DNA from: Acidimicrobiia bacterium
GTDB lineage: Bacteria > Actinomycetota > Acidimicrobiia > Spongiisociales > UBA5794
DNA: 37,552 nucleotides
Direction: 5' to 3'
NCBI GenBank assembly: GCA_026985095.1
Contig: JALSQW010000053.1
Location: forward strand, 1-37,552
Part shown: positions 1 through 7,088 of the stretch, in pieces
How positions within the stretch are numbered: the first letter of the stretch is position 1
Layout of the letters: the number at the start of each line of letters is the position of its first letter
Notes under the pieces: model-generated
Told to the model about the DNA's origin: nothing
Databases searched by the model: none
The model's input: the letters and a program-made list of their open reading frames with translations, nothing else
Program-made: the position numbers and the translations under genes

Positions 1-75
1 GTGGTCGTTGGCGTGGTCGTGGTGGTGGTGGTGGTGGTCGTGGTCGTTGGCGTGGTCGTGGTGGTGGTGGTGGTC
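1..75. repeat. 39-bp coding minisatellite (Thr/Pro stalk)
   Basis: Two near-identical tandem units of GGT/GTC/GTT triplets occupy 1-39 and 40-75. The second unit lacks one GGT triplet. Read on the minus strand they encode Thr runs broken by single Pro residues. The triplet period keeps the frame, so copy number probably varies between strains and alters stalk length. Confidence 0.7.
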
Positions 76-662
76 GGCGGCGGGTCGAGCGCCACCAGCA
101 CGTCGTCGACCAGGATCGTCGCCGACGTCGGGCCCGCGGCGACGACGCGGAAGCGGATCCGCGTCTCCTTCGTCAGGTCCTCGGCCGGGATGTCCTGGCT
201 CCTCGACTGCGGTGCGGTGTCGACGGTGTCCAGACGCACGGCCCTGAGGGTCCTCCACTTGCCGTCCTCGGTCCGCACCTCCAGCAGGAGGAGAGCCGTG
301 TCGTCATCCGCGGCGACGACGCGCAGGAAGGTGAAGTCGATCGTCGCTGCCGCCGCGTCCGACAGATCGAGGCGGCGTTCGAGGGCGACGCCGTCCGGGT
401 CGCCGCCGGCTTCGCCGATCTGGAGGCATCCGCCTCCGGTCGGGCACCTCGCGGAGACGATCGTGAGCACTCCTTCGTCGGGTCCGTCGGACTCGTGTCG
501 TTCCTTCCACGGGCCGGAGAAGCCGATGGTCCCCGAGTTGCCGGCGTAGCCGCCGGACTCGAAGTCGTCTGCGATGGATCCGCCCGCCGCGGCGGCGGGG
601 ATCGCCACCGACATCACGACCACGGCCACGAACACGACGACCGGCAGCCGACGGGTCCTCAT
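1..662 (-). CDS. Secreted Thr-stalked surface protein, partial (3' end beyond window)
   Basis: About 220 codons are visible and no stop is reached before the window edge. The start ATG (662-660) overlaps the stop of the upstream histidine kinase gene in an ATGA arrangement, which suggests translational coupling. The N-terminus MRTRRLPVVVFVAVVVMSVA is a signal peptide, with Ala-rich cleavage region near residue 25. The body opens with DDFESGGYAGNSG and FSGPW, reads like a beta-sandwich (lectin/CBM-like) extracellular domain, and contains two Cys (SARCPTGGGC). After LVALDPPP the chain becomes an almost pure Thr/Pro run, typical of an actinobacterial wall-spanning stalk, so more domains probably lie beyond the edge. 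No enzymatic motif was seen and the function is unknown. The secretion signal and stalk are seen directly; surface location is inferred. Confidence 0.75.
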   Translation of the reverse strand, partial: MRTRRLPVVVFVAVVVMSVAIPAAAAGGSIADDFESGGYAGNSGTIGFSGPWKERHESDGPDEGVLTIVSARCPTGGGCLQIGEAGGDPDGVALERRLDLSDAAAATIDFTFLRVVAADDDTALLLLEVRTEDGKWRTLRAVRLDTVDTAPQSRSQDIPAEDLTKETRIRFRVVAAGPTSATILVDDVLVALDPPPTTTTTTTTPTTTTTTTTTTTTPTT

Positions 663-2086
663 CCGAACCTCACCACCAGATCGTCCGGATCCTCCTCGGT
701 GACGGGCCCGCCCGGGTCGGTGCGCTCCGCGATGACGTCGGCGGTCGCGTGGCCCGGGAGGGCGACGACGAAGCTCGTCCATCCGAGTGCTCGGACGTAG
801 CGGAGCGAACCTCCCATCTCCCGGCACAGCGCCTCGGCGACCGCCAGCCCCAGGCCGACCGAACCGCTCAGGAGGGTCCGGTCGATGTCGTTGGAGAACC
901 GAGAGAAGAGCCGGTCCTCGAGCGCCGGGTCGACACCGTCGCCGTCGTCGGCCACCGTGATCTGGACCGTGTCGTCGTCGGCTGCGACGACGATCCGGAC
1001 CTGCCGGCCACCGTGACGAACCGCGTTGGACACGAGGTTGCGGAGGACCTGCCGGACCCGCTCGGCGTCCCCCACGACCACCGCCTCGTGTCCGTCGATG
1101 GTGATGGCGCGGCTGCCGTGGCCGAGGGAGTCGAGGACCGCCGCGATCTCCTCCGAGGCCACGAGTCGATCCTCGAGGAACGTCAACGTGCCGGATTCGA
1201 GGCGTGCGGCCACGAGGAGATCGTCGACCATCCTGGCGAGCTCCGACGACTCGCGGTTGATCAGCCCGATGAGCTCGAGGGCCTCCGACGGGTCGACCAG
1301 GCCGGTGTCGATCAGGTACTCGCTGAAGCCGTAGATCGAGGTCAACGGCGTCCGGAGCTCGTGAGAGATCCCGGCGATGAACCGGTCCTTCGCCCGGTTG
1401 ATCTCCCGTTCGGCGGCCAGTCTCGACTCCATCCGCAGGTTCGCCTCCCTGACCTGGCGGCGAGCGAGCGCCCAGTAGATGCCGATGGCGGTGGCCGGGA
1501 TCAGGAGCGTCACCAGCACCTGGGTGATCGTCGAGACGACGCCCGAGAGGTCCTCGTTGGCGGCGATGCGCCCGGTGATGGACTCCTGCCGGGCGGCCGT
1601 GACCGCAACGAGCTCCTCGTAGCGACCTTCGAGGTCGTCTCTCCGCAGCGTCTCGGCGGCGACCGGATCACCCGCTTCGACCGCCTCGAGCACCTGTCTC
1701 CCGGACGCGATGAACGCCGAGGCGGCCCCGATCGTCTCCTCGAACCCCCCGGAGTCGGCCAGCGCGTCCCGCCAGTCGGACACGACCGCCAGGTTGCTCG
1801 AGGCCTCGGCGATGGCGTCGGCGACCGCGGCATCCGATGCCACCCCGAACTCCCGGTCGACGCCGAAGACGACGGCTTGCGAGATCGCCGCGCGTGCCAG
1901 CGCAGCCGATCCGGCGGTGGCGTTGATCAGATGCAGCTGGCGGGCGTTCTCCGCCACCCGAGTGGCCCCGGCCGCCGACGAGTACACCAGCGCGACGGCC
2001 AGCAGGACGAACGCGACGAGGGTTGCCGCCACCACGGCGACGAACCGCCGACCCGTCCATGGACTCGCGTGTTCGGATGTGTGCAC
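659..2086 (-). CDS. Membrane sensor histidine kinase
   Basis: Autophosphorylating sensor kinase of a two-component system, 475 aa. Transmembrane segment 1 is about 15-36, an extracytoplasmic helical sensor region about 37-183, and transmembrane segment 2 about 184-206. The HisKA H-box SHELRTPLTSIYG has phospho-acceptor His242. The HATPase domain shows the N-box LRNLVSNAVRHGG (Asn354), G1 DDGDG (381-384 region) and G2 SVGLGLAV (409-416). The frame stays open far upstream. I chose GTG at 2086 because an AGGAG lies 8 nt before it; ATG at 2110 (8 codons earlier) has no such site. No response regulator gene is adjacent. The gene downstream, overlapping by 4 nt, is a secreted stalked protein, so the partner regulator is elsewhere. 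The signal sensed is unknown. Confidence 0.9.
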   Translation of the reverse strand: MHTSEHASPWTGRRFVAVVAATLVAFVLLAVALVYSSAAGATRVAENARQLHLINATAGSAALARAAISQAVVFGVDREFGVASDAAVADAIAEASSNLAVVSDWRDALADSGGFEETIGAASAFIASGRQVLEAVEAGDPVAAETLRRDDLEGRYEELVAVTAARQESITGRIAANEDLSGVVSTITQVLVTLLIPATAIGIYWALARRQVREANLRMESRLAAEREINRAKDRFIAGISHELRTPLTSIYGFSEYLIDTGLVDPSEALELIGLINRESSELARMVDDLLVAARLESGTLTFLEDRLVASEEIAAVLDSLGHGSRAITIDGHEAVVVGDAERVRQVLRNLVSNAVRHGGRQVRIVVAADDDTVQITVADDGDGVDPALEDRLFSRFSNDIDRTLLSGSVGLGLAVAEALCREMGGSLRYVRALGWTSFVVALPGHATADVIAERTDPGGPVTEEDPDDLVVRFG

Positions 2087-2184
2087 TGTGCCTGCTCCTG
2101 ATGGTCTCATCGGCAGGAGCGGGCCACGCGCGAGAGGAGGGTCTCCTCGGGCCGCGAACGAACTAGTGATCGCAGGTCGACCGG

Positions 2185-3171
2185 TCAGCCCAGGTCGTAG
2201 ACGGCGAGATGCGGTTCGGTGAGGCTGCCGATCACGATCCGTCCGTCGACCCATCGGACGCCGGTGGTCACGGCGACCTTCCCGGTGGTGTCCTGCAGGT
2301 TGTGCACCACGGTCCCGTCGAGGTCGAACCCGAGGACGATGCCGTGCCGCACGGGCTTGGGCTTGAGCGAGTCGGGGAGGCGGTAGGCGATCTTCCGCAA
2401 CCACGGCCTGGGCAACATGACGTCCACCAGCGGCTGGCGGGGCGAAGCCAGCGGCACCCACAAGACCCCGCCCCCGAAGGACAGGTTGTCGGGGAACCCG
2501 GGGAGGTTCTCGACGAACGGCTCGTACGTTCCCGCCTTCGGTCCCGACACGTGGTAGCGGCAGATCCGGTACATGCCGGTCTCGGCGACGAACAGGGAAG
2601 CGCCGTCGGGAGCCATCGCGACCCCGTTGGCGAACTGGAGCCCGTCGACGAGCAGCTCCACGGCACCGTCGGGTCGGTACGCGTACAGGCGCCCCGTCCC
2701 CGAATGCTCGAGCAGGTCGTCGACGTAGCGGTGGATCGAGTACCGGCGGGACGACACCGTGAAGTAGACGGTGCCCTCGTCTCCGACGGTGGCGTTGTTC
2801 GTGAAGATGAACGGCTCGCCCTCGTACCCGGTGGCCAGCTCCTCGATCGCACCGGAGGGCCCGATACGGAGGAGGCCACGGTCCGCATCGCACACGACGA
2901 GCCTGCCGTCGGGGCCGATCTCGACCCCCAACGGTCGGCCGCCCGTCTCAGCCAGGTGATCCACCGCGCCGTGTCGGCGAATGGCGAGGATCGCTCCGTC
3001 GGCGGTTCCCGTGTAGATGGTCCCGCCGTCGGCGACCGCCGGGTCCTCGGGTCCGACGCCTCCGGTGGGGATCAGCTCGGAGGACGCCAGGAGGTCGTTG
3101 CGGGCGTACGGGCCCTCCAGCGCAGGCGCCCTCGGCGGGGTCCATGGGCGAGGATCGAACGTCGCGGCCAT
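2185..3171 (-). CDS. Strictosidine synthase-like / SMP-30-type beta-propeller protein
   Basis: A 328-aa protein with the six-bladed propeller signatures of the strictosidine-synthase/APMAP/SMP-30 group: GTVYFTVSSRRYS, TGRLYAYRPDG, LQFANGVAMAPDGASLFVAET and ENLPGFPDNLS. Known members are mainly lactonases or esterases; plant strictosidine synthase itself is a special case, so alkaloid synthesis should not be assumed. There is no signal peptide, so it is probably cytoplasmic. The start ATG at 3171 lies 6 nt after TACGAT on the same strand, consistent with a leaderless transcript; the frame is open further upstream but overlaps the divergent gene. The histidine kinase gene lies about 100 nt downstream with a possible 6-bp hairpin (2134-2148) between them, so co-transcription is uncertain. 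Substrate unknown. Confidence 0.82.
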   Translation of the reverse strand: MAATFDPRPWTPPRAPALEGPYARNDLLASSELIPTGGVGPEDPAVADGGTIYTGTADGAILAIRRHGAVDHLAETGGRPLGVEIGPDGRLVVCDADRGLLRIGPSGAIEELATGYEGEPFIFTNNATVGDEGTVYFTVSSRRYSIHRYVDDLLEHSGTGRLYAYRPDGAVELLVDGLQFANGVAMAPDGASLFVAETGMYRICRYHVSGPKAGTYEPFVENLPGFPDNLSFGGGVLWVPLASPRQPLVDVMLPRPWLRKIAYRLPDSLKPKPVRHGIVLGFDLDGTVVHNLQDTTGKVAVTTGVRWVDGRIVIGSLTEPHLAVYDLG

Positions 3172-3177
3172 GCCCGG

Positions 3178-3183
3178 ATCGTA
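3178..3183 (-). promoter_or_regulatory. Leaderless -10 element (TACGAT) for the propeller gene
   Basis: TACGAT on the minus strand ends 6 nt before ATG 3171, placing the expected transcription start at the start codon. Confidence 0.55.
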
Positions 3184-3214
3184 GGCGACGCTGGAGTCGA
3201 TCGGCCACCGGAGG

Positions 3215-3220
3215 TAGCCT
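3215..3220 (+). promoter_or_regulatory. Leaderless -10 element (TAGCCT)
   Basis: TAGCCT ends 6 nt before GTG 3227 and supports that start over ATG 3233. It shares a 55-bp divergent intergenic region with the minus-strand element at 3178-3183. Confidence 0.55.
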
Positions 3221-3226
3221 CGTCGC

Positions 3227-3670
3227 GTGGGAATGGAAGAGCCGATCCCGTTCGTCGCCGTCGAGGTTCCCCTCATCGGCGACGAACGCAGGAAGAACTG
3301 GGCCAAGATCGTCGAGTCCGTGGACGACACGTTGGGGACCGGTTGGGCGTACCAGGGGGAGTTCGTGGCCGCCGGTGGGATCCAGGACGTTCCCATCGGC
3401 GCCGTCGTGCTCGTGTACGGGGAGAAGGGGAGCCGAGCGAATCCCCTCGTCGAAGCCAGGGTCTACACGGCCAACGGCGATGGCACCCTGACGTTCCACC
3501 GGGCGGCCAAAGGTCGGGCATGGGCCCGGACGTTGCGGGACCGGGTCGTCGAGCTGCTCGACGAGCGAGACGGCGTACCGATCGACCGCTCACCGTGGGG
3601 CCCCGAGCTCGTCCGCTACTCCGACGAGGCCATCGCCACCGAAGCGCGCCGGCGCGGTCTGCTCGGATGA
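3227..3670 (+). CDS. Hypothetical protein, 147 aa
   Basis: I do not recognise this family. It is a soluble, mixed alpha/beta protein with no signal peptide or membrane segment. The N-terminal part reads PFVAVEVPLIGDERRKNW, and the middle has a strand-rich stretch (GAVVLVYGEKG, PLVEARVYTANGDGTLTFHR). The C-terminal half is helical and charged, ending in a short Arg-rich tail. The start is GTG at 3227, favoured by the -10-like hexamer 6 nt upstream; ATG two codons later is an alternative. It is divergent from the propeller gene and is followed 43 nt later by an M23 peptidase gene with its own promoter-like element, so it may be monocistronic. Confidence 0.7.
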   Translation: MGMEEPIPFVAVEVPLIGDERRKNWAKIVESVDDTLGTGWAYQGEFVAAGGIQDVPIGAVVLVYGEKGSRANPLVEARVYTANGDGTLTFHRAAKGRAWARTLRDRVVELLDERDGVPIDRSPWGPELVRYSDEAIATEARRRGLLG

Positions 3671-3703
3671 CGCGATCCTCAGGTTCTGTCGGCGTCGAGC
3701 CGA

Positions 3704-3709
3704 TATCTT
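3704..3709 (+). promoter_or_regulatory. -10-like element (TATCTT) of the first M23 gene
   Basis: TATCTT ends 4 nt before ATG 3714. The spacing is slightly short for a strictly leaderless start, but there is no Shine-Dalgarno sequence. Confidence 0.45.
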
Positions 3710-3713
3710 CGCC

Positions 3714-5009
3714 ATGAGTCGTTCGAAGGGGATCGGTTCCGTGGTGGCGTTCGCCGCGGCCCTCGCCGCCGTGATCGGCGTCCTCGCCCCGTCGCCGGCG
3801 GCAGCGGCGGAGGAGTTCGTCTACCCGATCACCTTCCCGGTGGTGGGCGACAGCTACTACTACGCCGGCTTCGGGGCCTGTCGGGATGGATGTACTCGAA
3901 CCCACGAGGGTGTCGACATCATGACCTACGGCTGGAAGGGCGTCCCGATCGTCGCCGCCCGCTCGGGCACGGTCGTCTACACGTCGGTGGACGCCGGTCG
4001 CCGGTGCTGTTCGGTCGTGATCGAACATCGGTACGGGTACCAGACCCGGTACCTGCATCTCAACAACGACACCCCGGGAACCGACGACGGCCGGGCCGTG
4101 GGACTGGCGCCCGGCGTCGAGGTCGGAGCCCGCGTCGAGGAGGGACAGATCATCGGGTGGGTCGGCGACAGCGGCAACACCGAGGACAACATCCCGCACC
4201 TCCATTTCGAGATCCGCGCCCCAGATGGACGGGCCATCGATCCGTACCCGTCCCTGCGCCGGGCCGACCGGGTCGACTTCGGGATCCTCGAGGCCGACCA
4301 AGCGGCGTTGATCGCGCTGTCCCGGATCGCCTACCCCGACGGCGCCCGGTCGGTGGTGATCGCCGCCGATCCGGCCCTCGCCGCCGAGGCAGTCGGCGCC
4401 TTCGACGGTCCGGTCCTCGTCGGTCCCTTCACCGCCGCGCTCGACGTCGAACTCGACCGGCTCGCTCCCGAACGGGTCGTCCTGGTGGGTGTCGCCCCGG
4501 ACGTCGGCGTGGCCCGCCATCTTCCCCCCAGCGTCAGGATCGTCGACGAGGGAGCGACCCGCGAGGTCATCGGGCGGTCGATCGACGCGCTTCCCGGAGG
4601 GCCGTCGATGCCTCCGATCGTGATGGTGGACGACGGACGCCGGATGCGCCGGGACGCGGTGGAGCCCTTCGATCGGCTGGCCGCGACGACGTCGGTGCAA
4701 CGGTGGGTCGTCGACCGCCTCCCTCGAGCCCGCGACCTGCCGTCGGGGCCCACGCTCCCGCTCGGCGAGGCCACCGAAGGATCCCTGGTCTTCCGGTCGT
4801 CGGCCGGATGGGTCGAAGCGCCCCAGGGACCGACGGTCGAAGAGACCGCCGCGGATGCGCTCGCGCCGATCCCCGCCGACATCGACGTCGGGAGCTGGTC
4901 GCCGCCTTCCGTCGGTCTGGTCGTCCTCACCCGACGGCAGGCGACGGCGCCGACGCTTCGGTTCCTCCTCGACCTGTTCGGGGCGCCGCCGCATCCCCTC
5001 TGGCGGTGA
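3714..5009 (+). CDS. Secreted M23 family metallopeptidase with CWB2-like C-terminal region
   Basis: A 431-aa exported peptidoglycan endopeptidase of the LytM/M23 type. The signal peptide spans residues 1-32, ending in PSPAAAAEE. The zinc-site motifs are intact: HEGVD (His64, Asp68), the YLH His (His115) and HLHFE (His162, His164). The C-terminal half (about 205-300) contains RSVVIAADPALAAEAV, GPVLVGPFTAAL and PERVVLVG, which resemble cell-wall-binding repeat 2 (CWB2) and would anchor the enzyme to wall polymers; this assignment is by pattern only. The catalytic domain is paralogous to the M23 protein at 17642-18820 (shared YIHLNNDTPGTDDG-like block and GWVGDSGN). It is convergent with the DUF1876 gene only 6 nt away, with no terminator hairpin between them. 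Confidence 0.88.
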   Translation: MSRSKGIGSVVAFAAALAAVIGVLAPSPAAAAEEFVYPITFPVVGDSYYYAGFGACRDGCTRTHEGVDIMTYGWKGVPIVAARSGTVVYTSVDAGRRCCSVVIEHRYGYQTRYLHLNNDTPGTDDGRAVGLAPGVEVGARVEEGQIIGWVGDSGNTEDNIPHLHFEIRAPDGRAIDPYPSLRRADRVDFGILEADQAALIALSRIAYPDGARSVVIAADPALAAEAVGAFDGPVLVGPFTAALDVELDRLAPERVVLVGVAPDVGVARHLPPSVRIVDEGATREVIGRSIDALPGGPSMPPIVMVDDGRRMRRDAVEPFDRLAATTSVQRWVVDRLPRARDLPSGPTLPLGEATEGSLVFRSSAGWVEAPQGPTVEETAADALAPIPADIDVGSWSPPSVGLVVLTRRQATAPTLRFLLDLFGAPPHPLWR

Positions 5010-5015
5010 ACGACG

Positions 5016-5252
5016 TCAGTCGCCGCCCTCGATCTTGGTCTGCGCCGCCTCCATGATCTGATGCTGCAGTTCGCCCAATGCCCTGGCGATGGCGAGCTCT
5101 TCGCCGATGACCGGCGCCGGAGAGTCGGACGGGTTGCGGCGGGCGCGGCCGCTGGCTTCGAAATGATCGTTGCGGAGGTCCAGCTCCACCCGGGCCGCCG
5201 TCGTGTCCTCGTCCTCGTCGAGATGGATGTCGATCGTGATGTCTCGCTCCAT
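5016..5252 (-). CDS. DUF1876 / Rv1738-like stress protein
   Basis: A 78-aa protein of the DUF1876 family, whose best-known member is the hypoxia-induced Mycobacterium tuberculosis Rv1738, structurally similar to ribosome-hibernation factors. Family signatures are the N-terminal acidic strand ITIDIHLDEDEDTTAARVEL, GRARRNPSDSPAPVIGEELA and ARALGELQHQI. The RBS GAGGAGGAG immediately before ATG 5252 fixes the start. The mRNA leader probably begins near 5365 (TAGGCT at 5371-5376 on this strand) and contains the perfect hairpin 5304-5335. A role in dormancy or ribosome protection is inferred from the family; actual hibernation activity is not established for most members. Confidence 0.85.
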   Translation of the reverse strand: MERDITIDIHLDEDEDTTAARVELDLRNDHFEASGRARRNPSDSPAPVIGEELAIARALGELQHQIMEAAQTKIEGGD

Positions 5253-5303
5253 GGCTCCTCCTCGCGTCGGTTCCATCGTGCGCGATCGCCGGCCACCCCA
5301 CCA

Positions 5304-5335
5304 GGGCCGTTCGGCGGGTCGTCGCCGAACGGCCC
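5304..5335 (-). promoter_or_regulatory. Perfect 13-bp stem-loop in the DUF1876 leader
   Basis: Arms 5304-5316 (GGGCCGTTCGGCG) and 5323-5335 are exact reverse complements around a 6-nt loop. It lies between divergent genes, so it is not an ordinary gene-end terminator. It falls inside the predicted 5' leader of the DUF1876 gene (-10-like TAGGCT at 5371-5376 minus, start codon at 5252). It could be an attenuator, an RNA-stability element or a protein-binding site. Confidence 0.6.
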
Positions 5336-5436
5336 CTCCCCGAACTCGAGATCGCCTCGATCCCGTTCCGAGCCTACGCGACCGCTCGGCGAGGTGACCC
5401 TTCGACGGTGAGCCGTTCGCTATCGTGGACTTCGCC

Positions 5437-6540
5437 ATGACGCTCCCTCGCCCCCGTCGCTGGGCCGTTCCCTTCGTCGCCGCCGCGGTGTGGTTCGCGA
5501 TCGTCCCTGCCGCTCCCGCAGCCGCCTCGGGCACCTGCGTCGTGGCCCCCCAGGCCGCCGGCGCTGCCGCCCTCGTCCCGGGAGCGGCCGTTGGTCGGGA
5601 CGCGGCCTTCAACGATGCGGATCCCGATGCGGCCACGGCGCCGCTTCGTTCCATCCGGTATCCCGACGAGGCAGCCATGTGGAGCCGTCTCCGTGTCGAC
5701 GAGCGGGCCGTGGTCGAGGCCGCCGAGGTGTCGAACGACTCGGGCGCATACCCGTTCGCCGCTCGCGCCAGGAGTGACCGTGGGGTGTCGGACTCGATCG
5801 TGCGGCTCTTCTGTGGTCTGTTCGACCGCCGACCCGATCCGTTCGAACTGGAGTACTGGGCGGACCGGTACTGGAACGGGCTGCCGCTCGTGACGATCGC
5901 CGAGGCGTTCACGACCAGCGCCGAGTTCATCGCCCGCTACGGGATGCCCGACGACCAGGCGCTCGCCGCCGTGCTGTATCGCGATGTCCTGGGTCGGGCT
6001 CCGGAGCCGGGAACGTTGGAGACCTTCGCCGAGAAGATCCGCGCCGGATCCCTCCGGCGCGGAGACCTCATCGTCACCTTCACGGAATCGCCCGAGTACG
6101 TCGCCGCGACGGCCACCGCGACACCGATCAAGCCGCCGCTCCCGTACCCCGACGACGTCGGGTCGGGTCGCAGGATCCTGTACACCGACTCGGGTCAACG
6201 GATCTGGCTCATCGACGACACCGGTGAGCTCGTCAAGACCCATCAGGTCTCGGGCCGAAGAGGCGTTCCCGGGGTCGGCCGGTACCGTGTGTACTCCAAG
6301 TCGCGCCACGCCTGGGCGCCGTACGACGGGATCACGATGGAGTACATGGTGCGCTTCGCCCGCGGTGAATGGCCGTACGGGTTCCATTCGATCCCGATCT
6401 GGCCGGACAAACGTCCGTTGCAGACCAAAGAGCAGCTCGGTACCCACCGAAGCGGCGGCTGCGTCCGACAGGACTTCGACGACGCGAAGTTCGTCTTCGA
6501 TTGGGCCGACATCGGCACGCGGGTCATCGTCATCCCGTGA
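5437..6540 (+). CDS. Secreted DUF4214 + L,D-transpeptidase (YkuD) protein
   Basis: A 367-aa exported protein. The signal peptide is 1-30 (MTLPRPRRWAVPFVAAAVWF start, cleavage after PAAPAAA). Residues about 120-225 hold two DUF4214-like helical units (GLFDRRPDPFELEYWADRYW and YRDVLGRAPEPGTLETFAEK). The C-terminal YkuD domain has the catalytic motif THRSGGCVR with His337 and Cys342, and an upstream YGFHSIPIW. L,D-transpeptidases form 3-3 peptidoglycan cross-links or attach proteins to peptidoglycan. ATG 5437 is preferred to GTG 5425 because it gives the better signal peptide; a TATCGT hexamer (5421-5426) lies 10 nt upstream. DUF4214 may help place the enzyme at the wall, which is an inference. 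Confidence 0.88.
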   Translation: MTLPRPRRWAVPFVAAAVWFAIVPAAPAAASGTCVVAPQAAGAAALVPGAAVGRDAAFNDADPDAATAPLRSIRYPDEAAMWSRLRVDERAVVEAAEVSNDSGAYPFAARARSDRGVSDSIVRLFCGLFDRRPDPFELEYWADRYWNGLPLVTIAEAFTTSAEFIARYGMPDDQALAAVLYRDVLGRAPEPGTLETFAEKIRAGSLRRGDLIVTFTESPEYVAATATATPIKPPLPYPDDVGSGRRILYTDSGQRIWLIDDTGELVKTHQVSGRRGVPGVGRYRVYSKSRHAWAPYDGITMEYMVRFARGEWPYGFHSIPIWPDKRPLQTKEQLGTHRSGGCVRQDFDDAKFVFDWADIGTRVIVIP

Positions 6541-6618
6541 CGAGCCGGGGCCTGCGACACCCTGTCCTCAAGTTCCCGCCCGCGTCTGCCGACAAGACGA
6601 GGAAGCAGCGGAGGTGAG

Positions 6619-6819
6619 ATGCTCGACACTCGACGAGGCCGCATGGACGATCGCCCGGACGCCGCCTACCCGCGTGCGTACCAGCCGTGGCGTCCGGTGG
6701 ACGAGATGGTCCTCAAAGCCCTCGTCCACTCGCGGATGGGGATCGAGGAGATCGCTCGCCGTCTCCGGCGCACACCGGCCGAGATCGAGACGCACCTCAC
6801 CCGCCTCGAACTGGTCTGA
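6619..6819 (+). CDS. Small SANT/HTH-like protein, 66 aa
   Basis: After a charged N-terminus, residues about 22-66 (W24, then VDEMVLKALVHSRMGIEEIA and RLRRTPAEIETHLTRL) form a three-helix pattern like the small SANT/Myb or sigma-region-4-type HTH domains: Trp, Leu-rich helix, G-I-E-E-IA turn, RTPAEI recognition helix. A strong GGAGGTGAG lies just before ATG 6619. It is probably a DNA- or protein-binding accessory factor; no partner is evident. It starts 78 nt after the L,D-transpeptidase stop and could be co-transcribed with it. Confidence 0.65.
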   Translation: MLDTRRGRMDDRPDAAYPRAYQPWRPVDEMVLKALVHSRMGIEEIARRLRRTPAEIETHLTRLELV

Positions 6820-6845
6820 CCTCCGTCGCTGCCCATCACCCGACG

Positions 6846-6858
6846 AGCCTCGAAGGCT
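6846..6858. terminator. Weak hairpin between convergent small genes
   Basis: AGCCT-CGA-AGGCT gives a 5-bp stem between the stops of the SANT-like gene and the small membrane protein. There is no T-tract. It is only a possible terminator. Confidence 0.25.
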
Positions 6859-6879
6859 GCGGACGATCGTTTCGCCTCC

Positions 6880-7029
6880 TCAGTGGTGCGATCCGCCCTT
6901 GGGGGTGACGAGGTAGGTGGACACGAAGGCGATCACCATGAAGATGCCGAGGAACACCAACGCCGCGGTGGCGTAGGCATCGCCCGGCGGTTCGCTGGCC
7001 GCTTCGGAGAACGCGAGGAACACGGTCAT
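6880..7029 (-). CDS. Small single-pass membrane protein, 49 aa
   Basis: MTVFLAFSEAASEPPGDAYA is followed by one hydrophobic helix (TAALVFLGIFMVIAFVSTYLV, residues 21-41) and a short tail, TPKGGSHH. The family is not recognised. TACGCT on the same strand (7040-7045) ends 10 nt before ATG 7029, and no RBS is visible. The His-ending tail and predicted topology suggest a membrane peptide, possibly an accessory subunit of a larger complex, but nothing in the neighbourhood identifies a partner. Confidence 0.6.
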   Translation of the reverse strand: MTVFLAFSEAASEPPGDAYATAALVFLGIFMVIAFVSTYLVTPKGGSHH

Positions 7030-7088
7030 TGCGGACGGGAGCGTAGCAGACCCGCGAGCCGGCCCGTCGCCGCTTGCGCCGAGTCGCC

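Noticed and set aside
1-549. Plus-strand frame rich in Val and Gly
   Set aside because: It is the antisense of the Thr-stalked protein: GGT/GTC triplets are Thr codons on the other strand. The minus frame has a signal peptide, a sensible domain and an ATGA overlap with the kinase gene.
2134-2148. GAGGAG/CTCCTC hairpin between propeller and kinase genes
   Set aside because: The stem is only 6 bp with a 3-nt loop and no T-tract; too weak to list as a terminator.
2087-2893. Long N-terminal extension of the histidine kinase frame (744 aa in total)
   Set aside because: It overlaps the propeller gene antiparallel in phase and has shadow composition (Arg-rich). The AGGAG-supported GTG at 2086 directly precedes the first transmembrane helix.
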